From NCBI GenBank assembly GCA_949284985.1, contig CASDWY010000035.1:1-64000 (forward strand): a stretch of DNA of 64,000 nucleotides. The letters run 5' to 3'. The position numbers were made by a program, and so were the translations under genes. The notes below the pieces were generated by a model, which was not told the DNA's origin, ran no database searches, and saw only the letters and a program-made list of their open reading frames with translations. Below, in pieces: positions 37,152-46,596 of this stretch. Source of the stretch: an uncultured bacterium. GTDB taxonomy: Bacteria; Cyanobacteriota; Vampirovibrionia; Gastranaerophilales; Gastranaerophilaceae. Positions within the stretch are counted from its first letter, which is position 1; the number at the start of each line of letters is the position of its first letter.

Positions 37152-39716
37152 TTAATCATCTCGACTAAAAACTAAGCTCAATTGAGGCACCTGCACATCA
37201 GTATTTTTAGCACTTCTACCTTTTGAAAGATCTTTTGAAAAATCCTTTTGCATTTTAACCATAAGTTTTTCTGCATTTTCAACAACTTCTTTAGGCAAAC
37301 CTGCCATCTTGGCAACTTGTATACCGTAACTTTTTGACGCAGACCCCTCAACAACTTTTCGCAAGAATACAATTTCACCATTGTTTTCCGAAATAGTTAT
37401 ACGATAATTTTTTATTGACGGAAAAGACTGAGGCATAACATTAAGCTCATGATAATGCGTAGCAAAAATAGTACGAGCCTTTATCTTTTGACTTATATAC
37501 TGTGCAACACTCCAAGCTATAGCCACACCATCATATGTACTTGTTCCACGTCCTATTTCATCTAGCAAAATCAAACTTTTTTCAGTTGCAGTATTTAAAA
37601 TAAACGAAGTTTCGTTCATCTCAACCATAAAAGTAGATTGACCCAACGACAAATCATCAACCGCACCTACTCTTGTAAAAATTTTATCAACTACACCAAT
37701 TTTGGCACAATCTGCAGGAACATAGCTTCCTATCTGCGCCAAAAGTGTAATAATAGCCTGCTGCCTCATATATGTTGATTTTCCTGCCATATTAGGACCG
37801 GTCAATATCATAAATTCTGCCGTATCTTTTTCCCCATCTCCTCCAACAAGCCTTAAATCATTTGGTACATATTCACCAAGTGGCAAAATCTTTTCCACAA
37901 CCGGATGACGACCATTTTTAATATACAATTCATTATCATCGGTAATTTGCGGCCTTACATAATGACTTTCCACAGCACATACTGCAAAAGATAACAAAAC
38001 ATCTATCTGAGCAAGATTTTGTGCAATTGTTCGAATTATCTCAATAAATTCCTTGGAATATTCTCTTAAATCACAAAAAATTCTATACTCCAAATCAGCC
38101 GACTTCGTTTGTGCCGAAAGAACATCATCTTCATGCCGTTTTAATTCTTCTGTAATAAAACGCTCTGCACCAGTTAATGTTTGCTTGCGAATATAATTTG
38201 ACGGAACCTGAGATAAATTTGAATTTGTTACTTCAATAAAGTATCCAAATACTCTACTATATCCAACTTTTAAATTCTTTATACCGGTTCTTTCTTTTTC
38301 ACGCTCTTCAAAATCACTGAGCCAATTTTTTCCATTATGCAAAAGCCCTCTAAAATAATCAAGCTCACTATTTACGCCAGATTTAATAAGTCCTCCCTCT
38401 TTTATTAGAATAGGTGGTTCCTCTACTATTGTTTTTTCAATTATTTGCGCAAACTCAACAACCTTGACTACATCCGAATAAACTTCAAAATATTCTGATT
38501 TTATTTCTTTCAAAACTTCCTTAAAATCCGGCAAAAGCAAAAGGGTATTCTTTAAAGCAACAAAATCACGAGGATTTATACTATTATTGCTTGAACGTGT
38601 TGCTAATCTTTGAATATCAACAACCTTGTCCAATAATGCTGAAAGCTCCAGCCGAACTTGGGGATTTGCAATTAAACTCGACACCGCATCTTGCCTGCTC
38701 TCAATTTCTTTAATATTTTTTAATGGCTGCGCAATCCATTTTTTCAATAACCTTGCACCCATATTAGTTTTCGTTCTATCTATAGCCCACAACAAAGAAC
38801 CAAATTTTTTCTTTTCTCTTACCGTTTCAAGTAACTCCAAATTTCTACGAGTTCCTGCATCCATCAATACATACTCTGAAAGATCATACGCATCAATCCC
38901 GGATATTTTAGGCATATTATCTTTTTGAGTGTTTAACAAATACTGTAAAATTGCACCTACTGCACAAAATCCCGACTTGTATTGCTCAAAAGGCAAAACA
39001 TCAACACTTTGAATTTTTAATACTTCAACAATGTTATTTTTTGCTCTATTCTCATCAAAAAAATTAGCTGCAACACAAGAACAATTATAATTTTTAGTAA
39101 TCTCATCCGGCAAATCAGCTTTTTGCTCAGGTACAATTTGAAAAGGTAACAATGTTTGAGCCACTTTAGGTGCAATAATTTCAGATGGAGCTATTCTAGC
39201 GAGTTCTGCAATTATCTGAGAATATACTGTTTGCGTTACTTTAAATTCTCCTGTTGAAATATCTACATACGCCAAACCCCATTTGTTGGATTTTTTATCT
39301 TCATAAACAGCAGCCAAATAGTTATTAGTATTCGATTTTAACAAACTATCTTCTGTTAAAGTCCCTGCAGTGATAACACGAACAACGTCTCGCTTGACTA
39401 AACCCTTAGCTTTGCTCGGATCCTCAAGTTGTTCACATATTGCTATCTTATAACCTGCATCTAACAATTTAGGCAAATAATTTTCAATAGATTTAACAGG
39501 AATTCCTGCCATAGGAACTTTGCCTATCTCACCACCATCTCTAGCAGTCAATGTCAACTCTAACAAATGTGAAACAGTAACAGCATCCTCCATAAAACAT
39601 TCATAAAAATCACCCAATCTGTACAATAATATTGCCTCTTGCTGTTTTAACTTTACAGAAAGGTATTGTCGCATCATTGGTGTTGTTTTTTCCAAATCTA
39701 CTTCATAACTGTTCAT
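37152..39716 (-). CDS. mutS: DNA mismatch repair protein MutS
   Basis: 854 residues from MNSYEVDL (39716), preceded by GGGGAAG; a longer frame starting at 39740 lacks a ribosome site. Mismatch-recognition motif YRLGDFYECF (aligned with the GxFYE Phe), lever domains, then ATPase with GPNMAGKSTYMRQ, LDEIGRGTSTYDG and ATHYHEL. Complete. The gene is monocistronic. Confidence 0.97.
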   Translation of the reverse strand: MNSYEVDLEKTTPMMRQYLSVKLKQQEAILLYRLGDFYECFMEDAVTVSHLLELTLTARDGGEIGKVPMAGIPVKSIENYLPKLLDAGYKIAICEQLEDPSKAKGLVKRDVVRVITAGTLTEDSLLKSNTNNYLAAVYEDKKSNKWGLAYVDISTGEFKVTQTVYSQIIAELARIAPSEIIAPKVAQTLLPFQIVPEQKADLPDEITKNYNCSCVAANFFDENRAKNNIVEVLKIQSVDVLPFEQYKSGFCAVGAILQYLLNTQKDNMPKISGIDAYDLSEYVLMDAGTRRNLELLETVREKKKFGSLLWAIDRTKTNMGARLLKKWIAQPLKNIKEIESRQDAVSSLIANPQVRLELSALLDKVVDIQRLATRSSNNSINPRDFVALKNTLLLLPDFKEVLKEIKSEYFEVYSDVVKVVEFAQIIEKTIVEEPPILIKEGGLIKSGVNSELDYFRGLLHNGKNWLSDFEEREKERTGIKNLKVGYSRVFGYFIEVTNSNLSQVPSNYIRKQTLTGAERFITEELKRHEDDVLSAQTKSADLEYRIFCDLREYSKEFIEIIRTIAQNLAQIDVLLSFAVCAVESHYVRPQITDDNELYIKNGRHPVVEKILPLGEYVPNDLRLVGGDGEKDTAEFMILTGPNMAGKSTYMRQQAIITLLAQIGSYVPADCAKIGVVDKIFTRVGAVDDLSLGQSTFMVEMNETSFILNTATEKSLILLDEIGRGTSTYDGVAIAWSVAQYISQKIKARTIFATHYHELNVMPQSFPSIKNYRITISENNGEIVFLRKVVEGSASKSYGIQVAKMAGLPKEVVENAEKLMVKMQKDFSKDLSKGRSAKNTDVQVPQLSLVFSRDD

Positions 39717-39741
39717 TTTACAAACTTCCCCTGTTAACAAT

Positions 39742-39769
39742 TTGCCATATTAATAATTTAGTATAAAAT
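39742..39769 (+). promoter_or_regulatory. Promoter-like sequence for the small membrane protein / ribD pair
   Basis: TTGCCA (39742-39747), 16 nt, TAAAAT (39764-39769) in the 88-bp divergent gap with mutS. The downstream ATG has a clear GGAG site. Confidence 0.35.
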
Positions 39770-39804
39770 TATAATATAAGCAATTTTTATTTAGGAGTTT
39801 TAAG

Positions 39805-40410
39805 ATGGGTTGTCTAAAATTTATTATAAAAATTATAATTCTCACTCTTGCAATTGTCGGTTTTAAGGCAATAGGAGGTTTCGGAATTTTAAAAGGAGAC
39901 TTTAATTTTAATTTTTTTGAAAAACCATCTCAAGAAAAACTTCAAGAAAAAGCATCCTCTATTGCGGATTTGTCAAAAATTAATGATGAATACAAAATAA
40001 ACAGAACAGCAAATTTATTTGGCGTAAAAGCAGTTATAGCTGACCATCAAGGTAGCGGACAAAAAATGATAATAGCTGACATGGGCAAAAAAGACTTATT
40101 AACAAAACAAGATTTTGCAACAAAAGAAGTAGACACAAAACTTAAAGATTTAGCAGAAAAAATGCAATATCAATTTATTCGTCTCGAAGACCTTAAAATT
40201 ACCCAACGAGGTTCAATCTACACAATGGGACAAAATGTACCTTATGTAAAGTTTGAAGCTGCTACTGTAAATCTTCCTATTGCCGAAGTTCAAGGTATAA
40301 TTGGTGCAATAACAGACAAAAACAACAAAACAAAGCTAATTCTTTCAGTAAATGACGGAACAAAATACTCCCAAATTATAGCCCAACAATTCTTTAAAGA
40401 TGTTAAATAA
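39805..40410 (+). CDS. Membrane-anchored hypothetical protein
   Basis: 201 residues; one N-terminal hydrophobic helix (about 5-27, FIIKIIILTLAIVGFKAIGG) without a clear signal cleavage site, then a hydrophilic beta/alpha domain on the outer face (predicted). No recognised motif. It overlaps ribD by 11 bp, indicating coupling, but no riboflavin role can be inferred. RBS TAGGAG. Confidence 0.65.
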   Translation: MGCLKFIIKIIILTLAIVGFKAIGGFGILKGDFNFNFFEKPSQEKLQEKASSIADLSKINDEYKINRTANLFGVKAVIADHQGSGQKMIIADMGKKDLLTKQDFATKEVDTKLKDLAEKMQYQFIRLEDLKITQRGSIYTMGQNVPYVKFEAATVNLPIAEVQGIIGAITDKNNKTKLILSVNDGTKYSQIIAQQFFKDVK

Positions 40411-41506
40411 AACAGAACAAATATACAAACATTATATGAAACGCTGCTTATCTATTGCACTGAAAGGTGCAGGTCATACTTCACCCAACCCAATGGTAGG
40501 CGCAGTTATTTTAGACAAAAATTTAAACTTTGTCAGCGAAGGTTACCACCAACAGTACGGTCAAGCTCATGCAGAAGTAAACGCAATAAACGCAGCAAAA
40601 GCCAAAAACGCAAATATTAAAGGTGGGACGATTATAATCAACTTGGAACCCTGCTCGCACTTTGGTAAAACGCCACCATGCGCAGATTTAATCATTAAAA
40701 GCGGGTTAAAAACAGTTGTTGTCGGATGCCTTGATAAAAATGAAAAAGTCCTCGGTAAAGGAATTAAAAAATGCCAAGATGCCGGGTTAAACGTCATCGT
40801 AGGTATTCTTCAAAAAGAATGTCAAAAACTTAATGAAATATTTTTCTTTAACCAAACAAAAAAATTACCCTTTATTACATTAAAAACTGCTTGTACTTTA
40901 GATGGCAAAATTGCTACTCAAACAGGGTCATCAAAATGGATAACTTCAGAAAAATCACGCCAAGACGTTCAAAAATTGCGTAACCTATATGATGCCATTT
41001 TAACTTCCTCAGAAACAGTAATAAAAGACAATCCATCTCTAACTTGCCGAATGAAAAACGGAAAAAACCCAATCAGAATAATAATAGACAGCAAACTAAA
41101 TACCCCTGCAGATTCAAAAGCATACTTAGATGACGGAACAAAAATCTATATTGCTACTACTATCGAGCCTAATAATAAATATCCATCAAACGTAGAAATA
41201 CTAAAAATTAGCCCAAATAAAGATTTTGTTGATTTGAAAGAACTCACTCAAAAACTCTTTGAAAAAGGTATTTACTCAATTCTTGTTGAAGCAGGAGCAA
41301 AACTTAACGGGGCTTTTATAAAACAAAAACTCGTTAATAAACTTATTAAATATACGGCACCTAAAATTCTTGCAGACAACTCCGGCAAATCATTTGCTGA
41401 AGGATTTGACATTAAAGATATCAATAAGTGCGAAAAACTTGAATTAATTCAATTAAAAAAACTCGGACAAGATGTCCGAGCTGATTATTACTTTAATTTT
41501 TATTAA
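40400..41506 (+). CDS. ribD: Bifunctional riboflavin deaminase/reductase RibD
   Basis: 368 residues. The N-terminal deaminase half has the zinc site HAEVNAI and the PCSHFGKTPPC motif (canonical PCxHxGxTPPC). The C-terminal half is the NADPH-dependent reductase (FITLKTACTLDGKIATQTGSSKW, VEAGAKLNGAFI). Makes the ribitylamino-pyrimidine phosphate of riboflavin. No FMN riboswitch was recognised upstream, and the other rib genes are not in the window. Confidence 0.95.
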   Translation: MLNKTEQIYKHYMKRCLSIALKGAGHTSPNPMVGAVILDKNLNFVSEGYHQQYGQAHAEVNAINAAKAKNANIKGGTIIINLEPCSHFGKTPPCADLIIKSGLKTVVVGCLDKNEKVLGKGIKKCQDAGLNVIVGILQKECQKLNEIFFFNQTKKLPFITLKTACTLDGKIATQTGSSKWITSEKSRQDVQKLRNLYDAILTSSETVIKDNPSLTCRMKNGKNPIRIIIDSKLNTPADSKAYLDDGTKIYIATTIEPNNKYPSNVEILKISPNKDFVDLKELTQKLFEKGIYSILVEAGAKLNGAFIKQKLVNKLIKYTAPKILADNSGKSFAEGFDIKDINKCEKLELIQLKKLGQDVRADYYFNFY

Positions 41507-43608
41507 AACAATTGTTTTTTCTTAGCCTCATCTGTTTGATTTTTTTGCTCAACCGGTTTAGCTTGTTGCTCATTATTTTTATCTTGAGTTTTTTGTTGCG
41601 TATTTTGATCTTTATTGTTAGCTTCATTAGCTTCGCCTTTGTTGTTTGCTGCTGCTTGAAGTGCTTGGAAACTGCCAAATCCACCAAATCCTGCAACTGC
41701 TGCTGAACCTGTCATAGGAGCAGATGCCGCTGCAGAAGAATTTACTGATCCTACAGATTTAACTCCACCTTGGGATTGAACATTTACTGATGATGCATCA
41801 CCTGTAGAAGCCAAACGATTAGCTGCGCTTAGTGATGCAGATAATCTTGATTGACCTTGCGTAGCATTTGTTTTAGCTGTCTGAGCTTTTTGGCTAGCTG
41901 AAGATGCAATATTCAAATAAGCTTCTTTTTGTGAGCTTAAAGATGCCTTTTGTTCAGTCAAAGATTGAACTTCTGAATTTGCACCATCTGCTATAGATTT
42001 ATATTGATTTACAGTAGATGTCATATTACTAGCCATCATATCATATGCTGAAGCTTGGTTTGAAGCCGCTGCTGCCCCTTCAGCGGCACTTTGCATTTTT
42101 TGTTGAGCTGTTTGTGCGTGCTGTTGACCGTTAGTAGACATTACAGAACCTGTAACTGTTGTCGCAACACCTGCTGTCACTGTAGCCGCACCTTTTACAA
42201 TTCCAACAGTACCTGAAGCTGACGTTACTTTACCAAACCCGATTAATGCCATGCCGGGAAAATAAGTAATCGGATTGGACAACATTCCTGTTCCTGTACC
42301 TATCATAGACTTCCCTTTAAGCACAGTGGAGTAGCCTGTTCCTATAAGCGTTCCGCCAATACCAGTTGCGACTCCGCCTGCTGATTGCATAGCCATACCT
42401 GCAATATTCTGAGCTTGGGCATGTTCTTTAGAAGATTTTGCATCTTTTCTTGTTTTTTCATATTGACTTGCAGCCTGTGAAGCAGAATTTGATAAATTTT
42501 CTAAATTTGCTTGTTTTGTTTCTGCTTCTTGAGCAATACTTTGAGCACTTTCTGCTTTAGCCTGTGCATTTTGAATTTGTGAATCTATATTTGTAATTTG
42601 ACTGCCCAATTGCTTTACAGTTGCTGTTGCGCTTGCTGCTTGAGCAGAAAGACTTGCTGCTTCGGAATTGCTTTTTTGTACCTGCTGTTCAGCATTAGCT
42701 TTTTCTGTATTAATTTGATCAAACTTTGCTGAAACTTGTTCTACTTCTTTATCTTTGTCTTCTTGATTTTTAGCATCTTTTTCATTTTTTGCTTCTTGCT
42801 CTCCTTGAACTTTTTTCATAGCTTCATTTTGCTGAGCAGAAACATCTTGAGCCTGAACTTGTTGGGTTGACTCTTGCTGTGCTTGAGCTTGTTGTGGCTG
42901 ATCTTGCACTGCGTTAGCAGAAGAATCATTACCTTCCAATTGCCCCTCTACAGAATCATCTGTATCTCCAGATGAAGCTTGCGCAAATATATTTTCCGCA
43001 CTATTTAAACCTTTTTCGGTGTTTTGATTATTTTTTACAGATTTATTATTAGTTTCTTCAGATTCAGTCTTAGACTCAGACTCTTGCTGCTCTGTTTTAC
43101 GCGCCTGATTTTTAGAGTCAGATTCAAAATTCTTTGCCTCATTTGCCACAGATTCTGAATTTTGATTACTTATATTAGCCTGCTCTGCCGCTTTAGCACC
43201 TTGATATAATGCCAAATCATCAGCAGAAACTCCTGCAGTAGCTTGTTGCATAGTCAATGTAGCTTTAGCTAAGCTACCGCTAATATTTTGTGCCGCAAAT
43301 GCTTGCGTTCCGTATTCAGAAGAATTATTAACATTTTCAATAACATCTTTGTTGTTATCAACACTCATTTTGCCAAAAATACTATTATTCATATCCATTC
43401 TGTTGTAGCCATTTTGTACATCAGAACGATACATTTCATTAGCACGAAGGCTCATTTTTTGAGCTTTTTCAAGCTCTAATGGATTTTTATCCCAAATACT
43501 TCCGGATTTGGAAGAAGAGGAAGATGAAGCTTGATAGCTTTTCTCTGTTGACTCTGTGCTTTTTACTTGTTGTAATTTTTGTATAATTTGTTGTCTTATG
43601 CCACCCAT
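41503..43608 (-). CDS. Cysteine-free Gln/Ala-rich coiled-coil protein, paralogue 1
   Basis: 701 residues with no Cys and one Trp. Order: N-terminal conserved MGGIRQQIIQKLQQ; low-complexity Ser/Asn/Gln region (about 20-270); heptad-like coiled coil (about 270-420); glycine-rich hydrophobic stretch (about 425-505, including GGVATGIGGTLIGTG); second coiled coil (about 510-610); GSAAVAGFGGFGSFQALQAA; Gln/Asn/Lys tail ending KKKQLF. No signal peptide. It resembles no family I recognise. The neighbour gene 43830-45725 is a clear paralogue. Coil-hydrophobic-coil order recalls membrane-inserting translocators, but this is an analogy only. RBS AAAAGG. Confidence 0.75.
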   Translation of the reverse strand: MGGIRQQIIQKLQQVKSTESTEKSYQASSSSSSKSGSIWDKNPLELEKAQKMSLRANEMYRSDVQNGYNRMDMNNSIFGKMSVDNNKDVIENVNNSSEYGTQAFAAQNISGSLAKATLTMQQATAGVSADDLALYQGAKAAEQANISNQNSESVANEAKNFESDSKNQARKTEQQESESKTESEETNNKSVKNNQNTEKGLNSAENIFAQASSGDTDDSVEGQLEGNDSSANAVQDQPQQAQAQQESTQQVQAQDVSAQQNEAMKKVQGEQEAKNEKDAKNQEDKDKEVEQVSAKFDQINTEKANAEQQVQKSNSEAASLSAQAASATATVKQLGSQITNIDSQIQNAQAKAESAQSIAQEAETKQANLENLSNSASQAASQYEKTRKDAKSSKEHAQAQNIAGMAMQSAGGVATGIGGTLIGTGYSTVLKGKSMIGTGTGMLSNPITYFPGMALIGFGKVTSASGTVGIVKGAATVTAGVATTVTGSVMSTNGQQHAQTAQQKMQSAAEGAAAASNQASAYDMMASNMTSTVNQYKSIADGANSEVQSLTEQKASLSSQKEAYLNIASSASQKAQTAKTNATQGQSRLSASLSAANRLASTGDASSVNVQSQGGVKSVGSVNSSAAASAPMTGSAAVAGFGGFGSFQALQAAANNKGEANEANNKDQNTQQKTQDKNNEQQAKPVEQKNQTDEAKKKQLF

Positions 43609-43780
43609 AATAAAACCTTTTTTACAATACTCTTATATACATGAAAAAAAAAACTTATTATATATTGCTTTATCTACTTTGTATATACAATATTTTTAAC
43701 AAAAGTTTACAATCCCCGCAATTAGCCTTTTCCGCTGCATTACCTGTAAAAAAATATTATATACTCCACACTTAATAAAA

Positions 43781-43811
43781 AATACGACATGCTATTTTGA
43801 CATGTCGTATT
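43781..43811 (-). terminator. Terminator of paralogue 2
   Basis: AATACGACATG / CATGTCGTATT inverted repeat (11 bp) with a 9-nt loop, followed by T's on the minus strand, 19 nt past the stop of the 631-residue gene. It separates the two paralogues into distinct transcripts. Confidence 0.8.
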
Positions 43812-43829
43812 TCAATTAAAAGTTATTAG

Positions 43830-45725
43830 CTAAAAAAGTTGTTTTTTCTTAACTTGATTTGCTTGATTAGTTTGTGTTCCTGATGTATTTACTTGGTTTT
43901 GAGCATTAGTATTATTAGCATTATTATCTTTATTTTCTGCATTTTTATTTTGTTCTTCTTTACCTACTGCATTAGATGCAGCTTGAAGAGCTTGGAAGCT
44001 GCCAAATCCGCCAAATCCGGCAACTGCTGCTGAACCACTCATCGAATTAGACGTTGTTCCTTCTGCTGCTGATACTGTTCCAGCCGATTTTGCAGAACCC
44101 TTTGATTGTATATTAACACTAGACGCATCGCCTGTTTGTGCCAGCCTATTAGCTGCACTCATAGCATTAGCCAATCTGGATTCTCCTGAAGAAACATTTG
44201 TTTTTGCAGTTTGTGCTTTTTGACTTGCGCTTTGTGCAACTTGTTGTTGAACAGTTTTCTGAGCCTGTAACGAAGCTTTTTGATCCATTAAACCTGTTAC
44301 CTCAGAATTTGCATTTTCTGCTATTGACTTGTATTGCTGCACTGTAGAAGACATATTTGTCGCCATTGCTTGATATGCTTGAGATTTTGCAGTTGCATCA
44401 GCCGCCCCTTGCGCAGCTGTTGTCATTTTTTGCTTTGCTGTAGAGGCATGTTCTTGACCATTTTGAGCCATAACAGATCCTGTGGCAGTAGTCGCTATAC
44501 CTGCAGCTGTAGTTGCAACTCCTGCTGCTGAAATAGATACCCCTGAAGCTGTTGTAGTAGCCCCAGAAGCTAATACCGGGGGAGCCAATGACGCTGTAAA
44601 CGGATTAGATGCTAAAGACATACCAAAAGCTGTAATTCCTGCGCCTGTCGTCTGTGTTGTTCCACCAGTTACAATATTTGTTGTACCAATTCCAGTTGTT
44701 ACTTGTCCAACCGCTTGCATGCCTTGTCCTGCAATAGTTTGTGCTTGTGCATGCTCTTTCGATTTCTTTGCATCTTTTTCTGTCGATTTATATTGTGCAG
44801 CAGCATCTGCAGCTGTATCAGACAAGGTATTTAAATTAGACTGTTTAGTTTCTGCCTCTTGCGCTATTTTTTCCGCACTTGCTGCTTTAGCTTGTGCATT
44901 TTGAATTTTAGAATCTATATTTTGAATATTTCCATCTATAACATTAACTGCTGCACTTGCATTCGCTGCTTGTGCAGAAAGATTTGCTGCTTCTGCGTTG
45001 CCTTTTTGAACTTGTTGCTCTGCATTAGCCTTTTCAGTATTAATTTCTTCAAATTTAGCTGCAACTTGTTCTACTTCTTTATCCTTATCATTTTGCTCTT
45101 TTGCTTGTTTATCTTCTTTGTCTTGCTTATCATCTTGAACTTTTTGAATAGCTTGATCTTGCTGAGCTGAAACGTCTTGCGACTGACTTGATGTATTACT
45201 GTCATTTTTTACACTCTGCTGTTGAACCTCATTATTTTGTTCCTGTTTTGTCGAATCATCTCCTGCAAGTGTTTCATTAACTGTATTATCACCATTGTCA
45301 TCTTGTACTTTGGTAAATATATTTTCTGCATTATTTATATTTTTATCATCTTTTTTATTATTTTTAACCGACTTGTTATCAGTATTTTCAGACTCTGTAC
45401 TTGCTTCACTCTGATAGCTTTCCGACCTTTTTTGCTTAGCTTCAGAATTTTTAGCCGTAGCTACTGATTTATCGGCAACAGCTGCGTGATCCTCTTGGCT
45501 TGCCTTTGCACGTTGTACTGCTTTCTGCGCTTCATATTGTGCTAATTCTTCATTTGTAACAGTAAAATCAAGTTTGGATGAAAAAGCTGATGCTTGTGTA
45601 AAAACACTAACATCTTTATATGATTTTTTTGACACAGATTCTTTATTAGCACTACTTTCAGAATGGTTGCTAACATAATCTGTTTGCTTAATCTGTTGAA
45701 TTAATTGTTGCTTAATTCCACCCAT
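43830..45725 (-). CDS. Cysteine-free Gln/Ala-rich coiled-coil protein, paralogue 2
   Basis: 631 residues, no Cys. Same plan as paralogue 1: MGGIKQQLIQQIKQ start, Ser/Lys/Asn-rich region, coiled coil (NTEKANAEQQVQK identical in both), a glycine/alanine/threonine-rich hydrophobic region (about 345-425), second coil (QYKSIA, EVTGL), SGSAAVAGFGGFGSFQALQAA (identical) and a KKKQLF end. The hydrophobic middle differs more than the coils. RBS AAAAAAGG. Separate promoter and terminator. Likely secreted or structural; unknown. Confidence 0.75.
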   Translation of the reverse strand: MGGIKQQLIQQIKQTDYVSNHSESSANKESVSKKSYKDVSVFTQASAFSSKLDFTVTNEELAQYEAQKAVQRAKASQEDHAAVADKSVATAKNSEAKQKRSESYQSEASTESENTDNKSVKNNKKDDKNINNAENIFTKVQDDNGDNTVNETLAGDDSTKQEQNNEVQQQSVKNDSNTSSQSQDVSAQQDQAIQKVQDDKQDKEDKQAKEQNDKDKEVEQVAAKFEEINTEKANAEQQVQKGNAEAANLSAQAANASAAVNVIDGNIQNIDSKIQNAQAKAASAEKIAQEAETKQSNLNTLSDTAADAAAQYKSTEKDAKKSKEHAQAQTIAGQGMQAVGQVTTGIGTTNIVTGGTTQTTGAGITAFGMSLASNPFTASLAPPVLASGATTTASGVSISAAGVATTAAGIATTATGSVMAQNGQEHASTAKQKMTTAAQGAADATAKSQAYQAMATNMSSTVQQYKSIAENANSEVTGLMDQKASLQAQKTVQQQVAQSASQKAQTAKTNVSSGESRLANAMSAANRLAQTGDASSVNIQSKGSAKSAGTVSAAEGTTSNSMSGSAAVAGFGGFGSFQALQAASNAVGKEEQNKNAENKDNNANNTNAQNQVNTSGTQTNQANQVKKKQLF

Positions 45726-45857
45726 AATTTTATCCTTTTTTCATGGTATTCTTATATATATAAAGTTAAAAGCAAATTATATATTGATATATTTAAATAG
45801 TATATATTAAAATTTTTACAATTGTTTACATTTAATACTTATCTTAGGGTAAAAGCA

Positions 45858-46595
45858 TTGACCAAAGACAATCTTATACAAAATGAAGAAAAAAAGAAAA
45901 ATATATATCGGGAAATATTTTTAAAAATAAATGATGCATTTTTAATGCGTTTTAACTCAGAAAAAAAACACTTATCCTGCTCGCAATGCAAAAATTACTC
46001 AACAGTTTGTAAACATAGTCCGAAAAACCCAACAGAAAAACTCCCTAAAGACTGTATTTACAGGTTTTGGCAAGAAAAATGTTTGTATGAACTGGAAACA
46101 ACTATTTCTAACAGCATAATAAAAGAAATTAAAAAAATAAATCAACTAAGAAACAAATACACCTGTCAAAAATGTGCCGCCTGCTGCAAACTCGCTTCGA
46201 GCGAATATTCTTATGAGCAGTTGAAAGAACGTGCACAAAATGGGGATATTTTTTCAAAACAATTTATATCTATTTTTGTACCATATAAGAACAAAGAGGC
46301 TGCAAGAAAAGTTTATCCGGAATTTTTTGACCTTTTGGAAACAAAATACAAACAAGACGAACAAATTTATTTTTACTATTGTCCAAAACTCGATAAAAAC
46401 GATTTATGTACAGATTATGAAAACCGACCGGATATTTGCAGAGACTTTCCTAACAATCCGCTTGTTATTTTCCCAAAAAGCTGTGGTTACAGGCAATGGC
46501 AGGATGAAGTTGATGTTAAAGCTCTTACAATACATGCTATGGTGGAAATAACAGAGTTTTACAAAGAAAAAATATCAATAGCACTAAAGGACTGA
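45858..46595 (+). CDS. YkgJ-family CxxCxxCC metal-binding protein with duplicated half
   Basis: About 245 residues. The C-terminal half has the UPF0153/YkgJ pattern: TCQKCAACCKL, FYYCPKLDKNDLCTDY, RPDICRDFP. The N-terminal half contains a second, shorter Cys set (SCSQCKNYSTVCKH, PKDCIYRFWQEKC) that mirrors the end of the C-terminal half (PKSCGYRQWQDEV). Probably binds iron-sulfur or zinc; the activity is unknown. The start is uncertain: TTG at 45858 (used) or TTG at 45822, neither with a ribosome site. It converges on mutS2 with a 1-bp gap. Confidence 0.75.
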   Translation: MTKDNLIQNEEKKKNIYREIFLKINDAFLMRFNSEKKHLSCSQCKNYSTVCKHSPKNPTEKLPKDCIYRFWQEKCLYELETTISNSIIKEIKKINQLRNKYTCQKCAACCKLASSEYSYEQLKERAQNGDIFSKQFISIFVPYKNKEAARKVYPEFFDLLETKYKQDEQIYFYYCPKLDKNDLCTDYENRPDICRDFPNNPLVIFPKSCGYRQWQDEVDVKALTIHAMVEITEFYKEKISIALKD

Positions 46596-46596
46596 T

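Noticed and set aside
40400-41506. FMN riboswitch for ribD
   Set aside because: ribD starts inside the preceding gene and no RFN-type conserved sequence was seen upstream.
41503-45725. Tandem paralogues as an assembly duplication
   Set aside because: The two copies differ in length and in large parts of their sequence, and have distinct intergenic DNA and a terminator between them.
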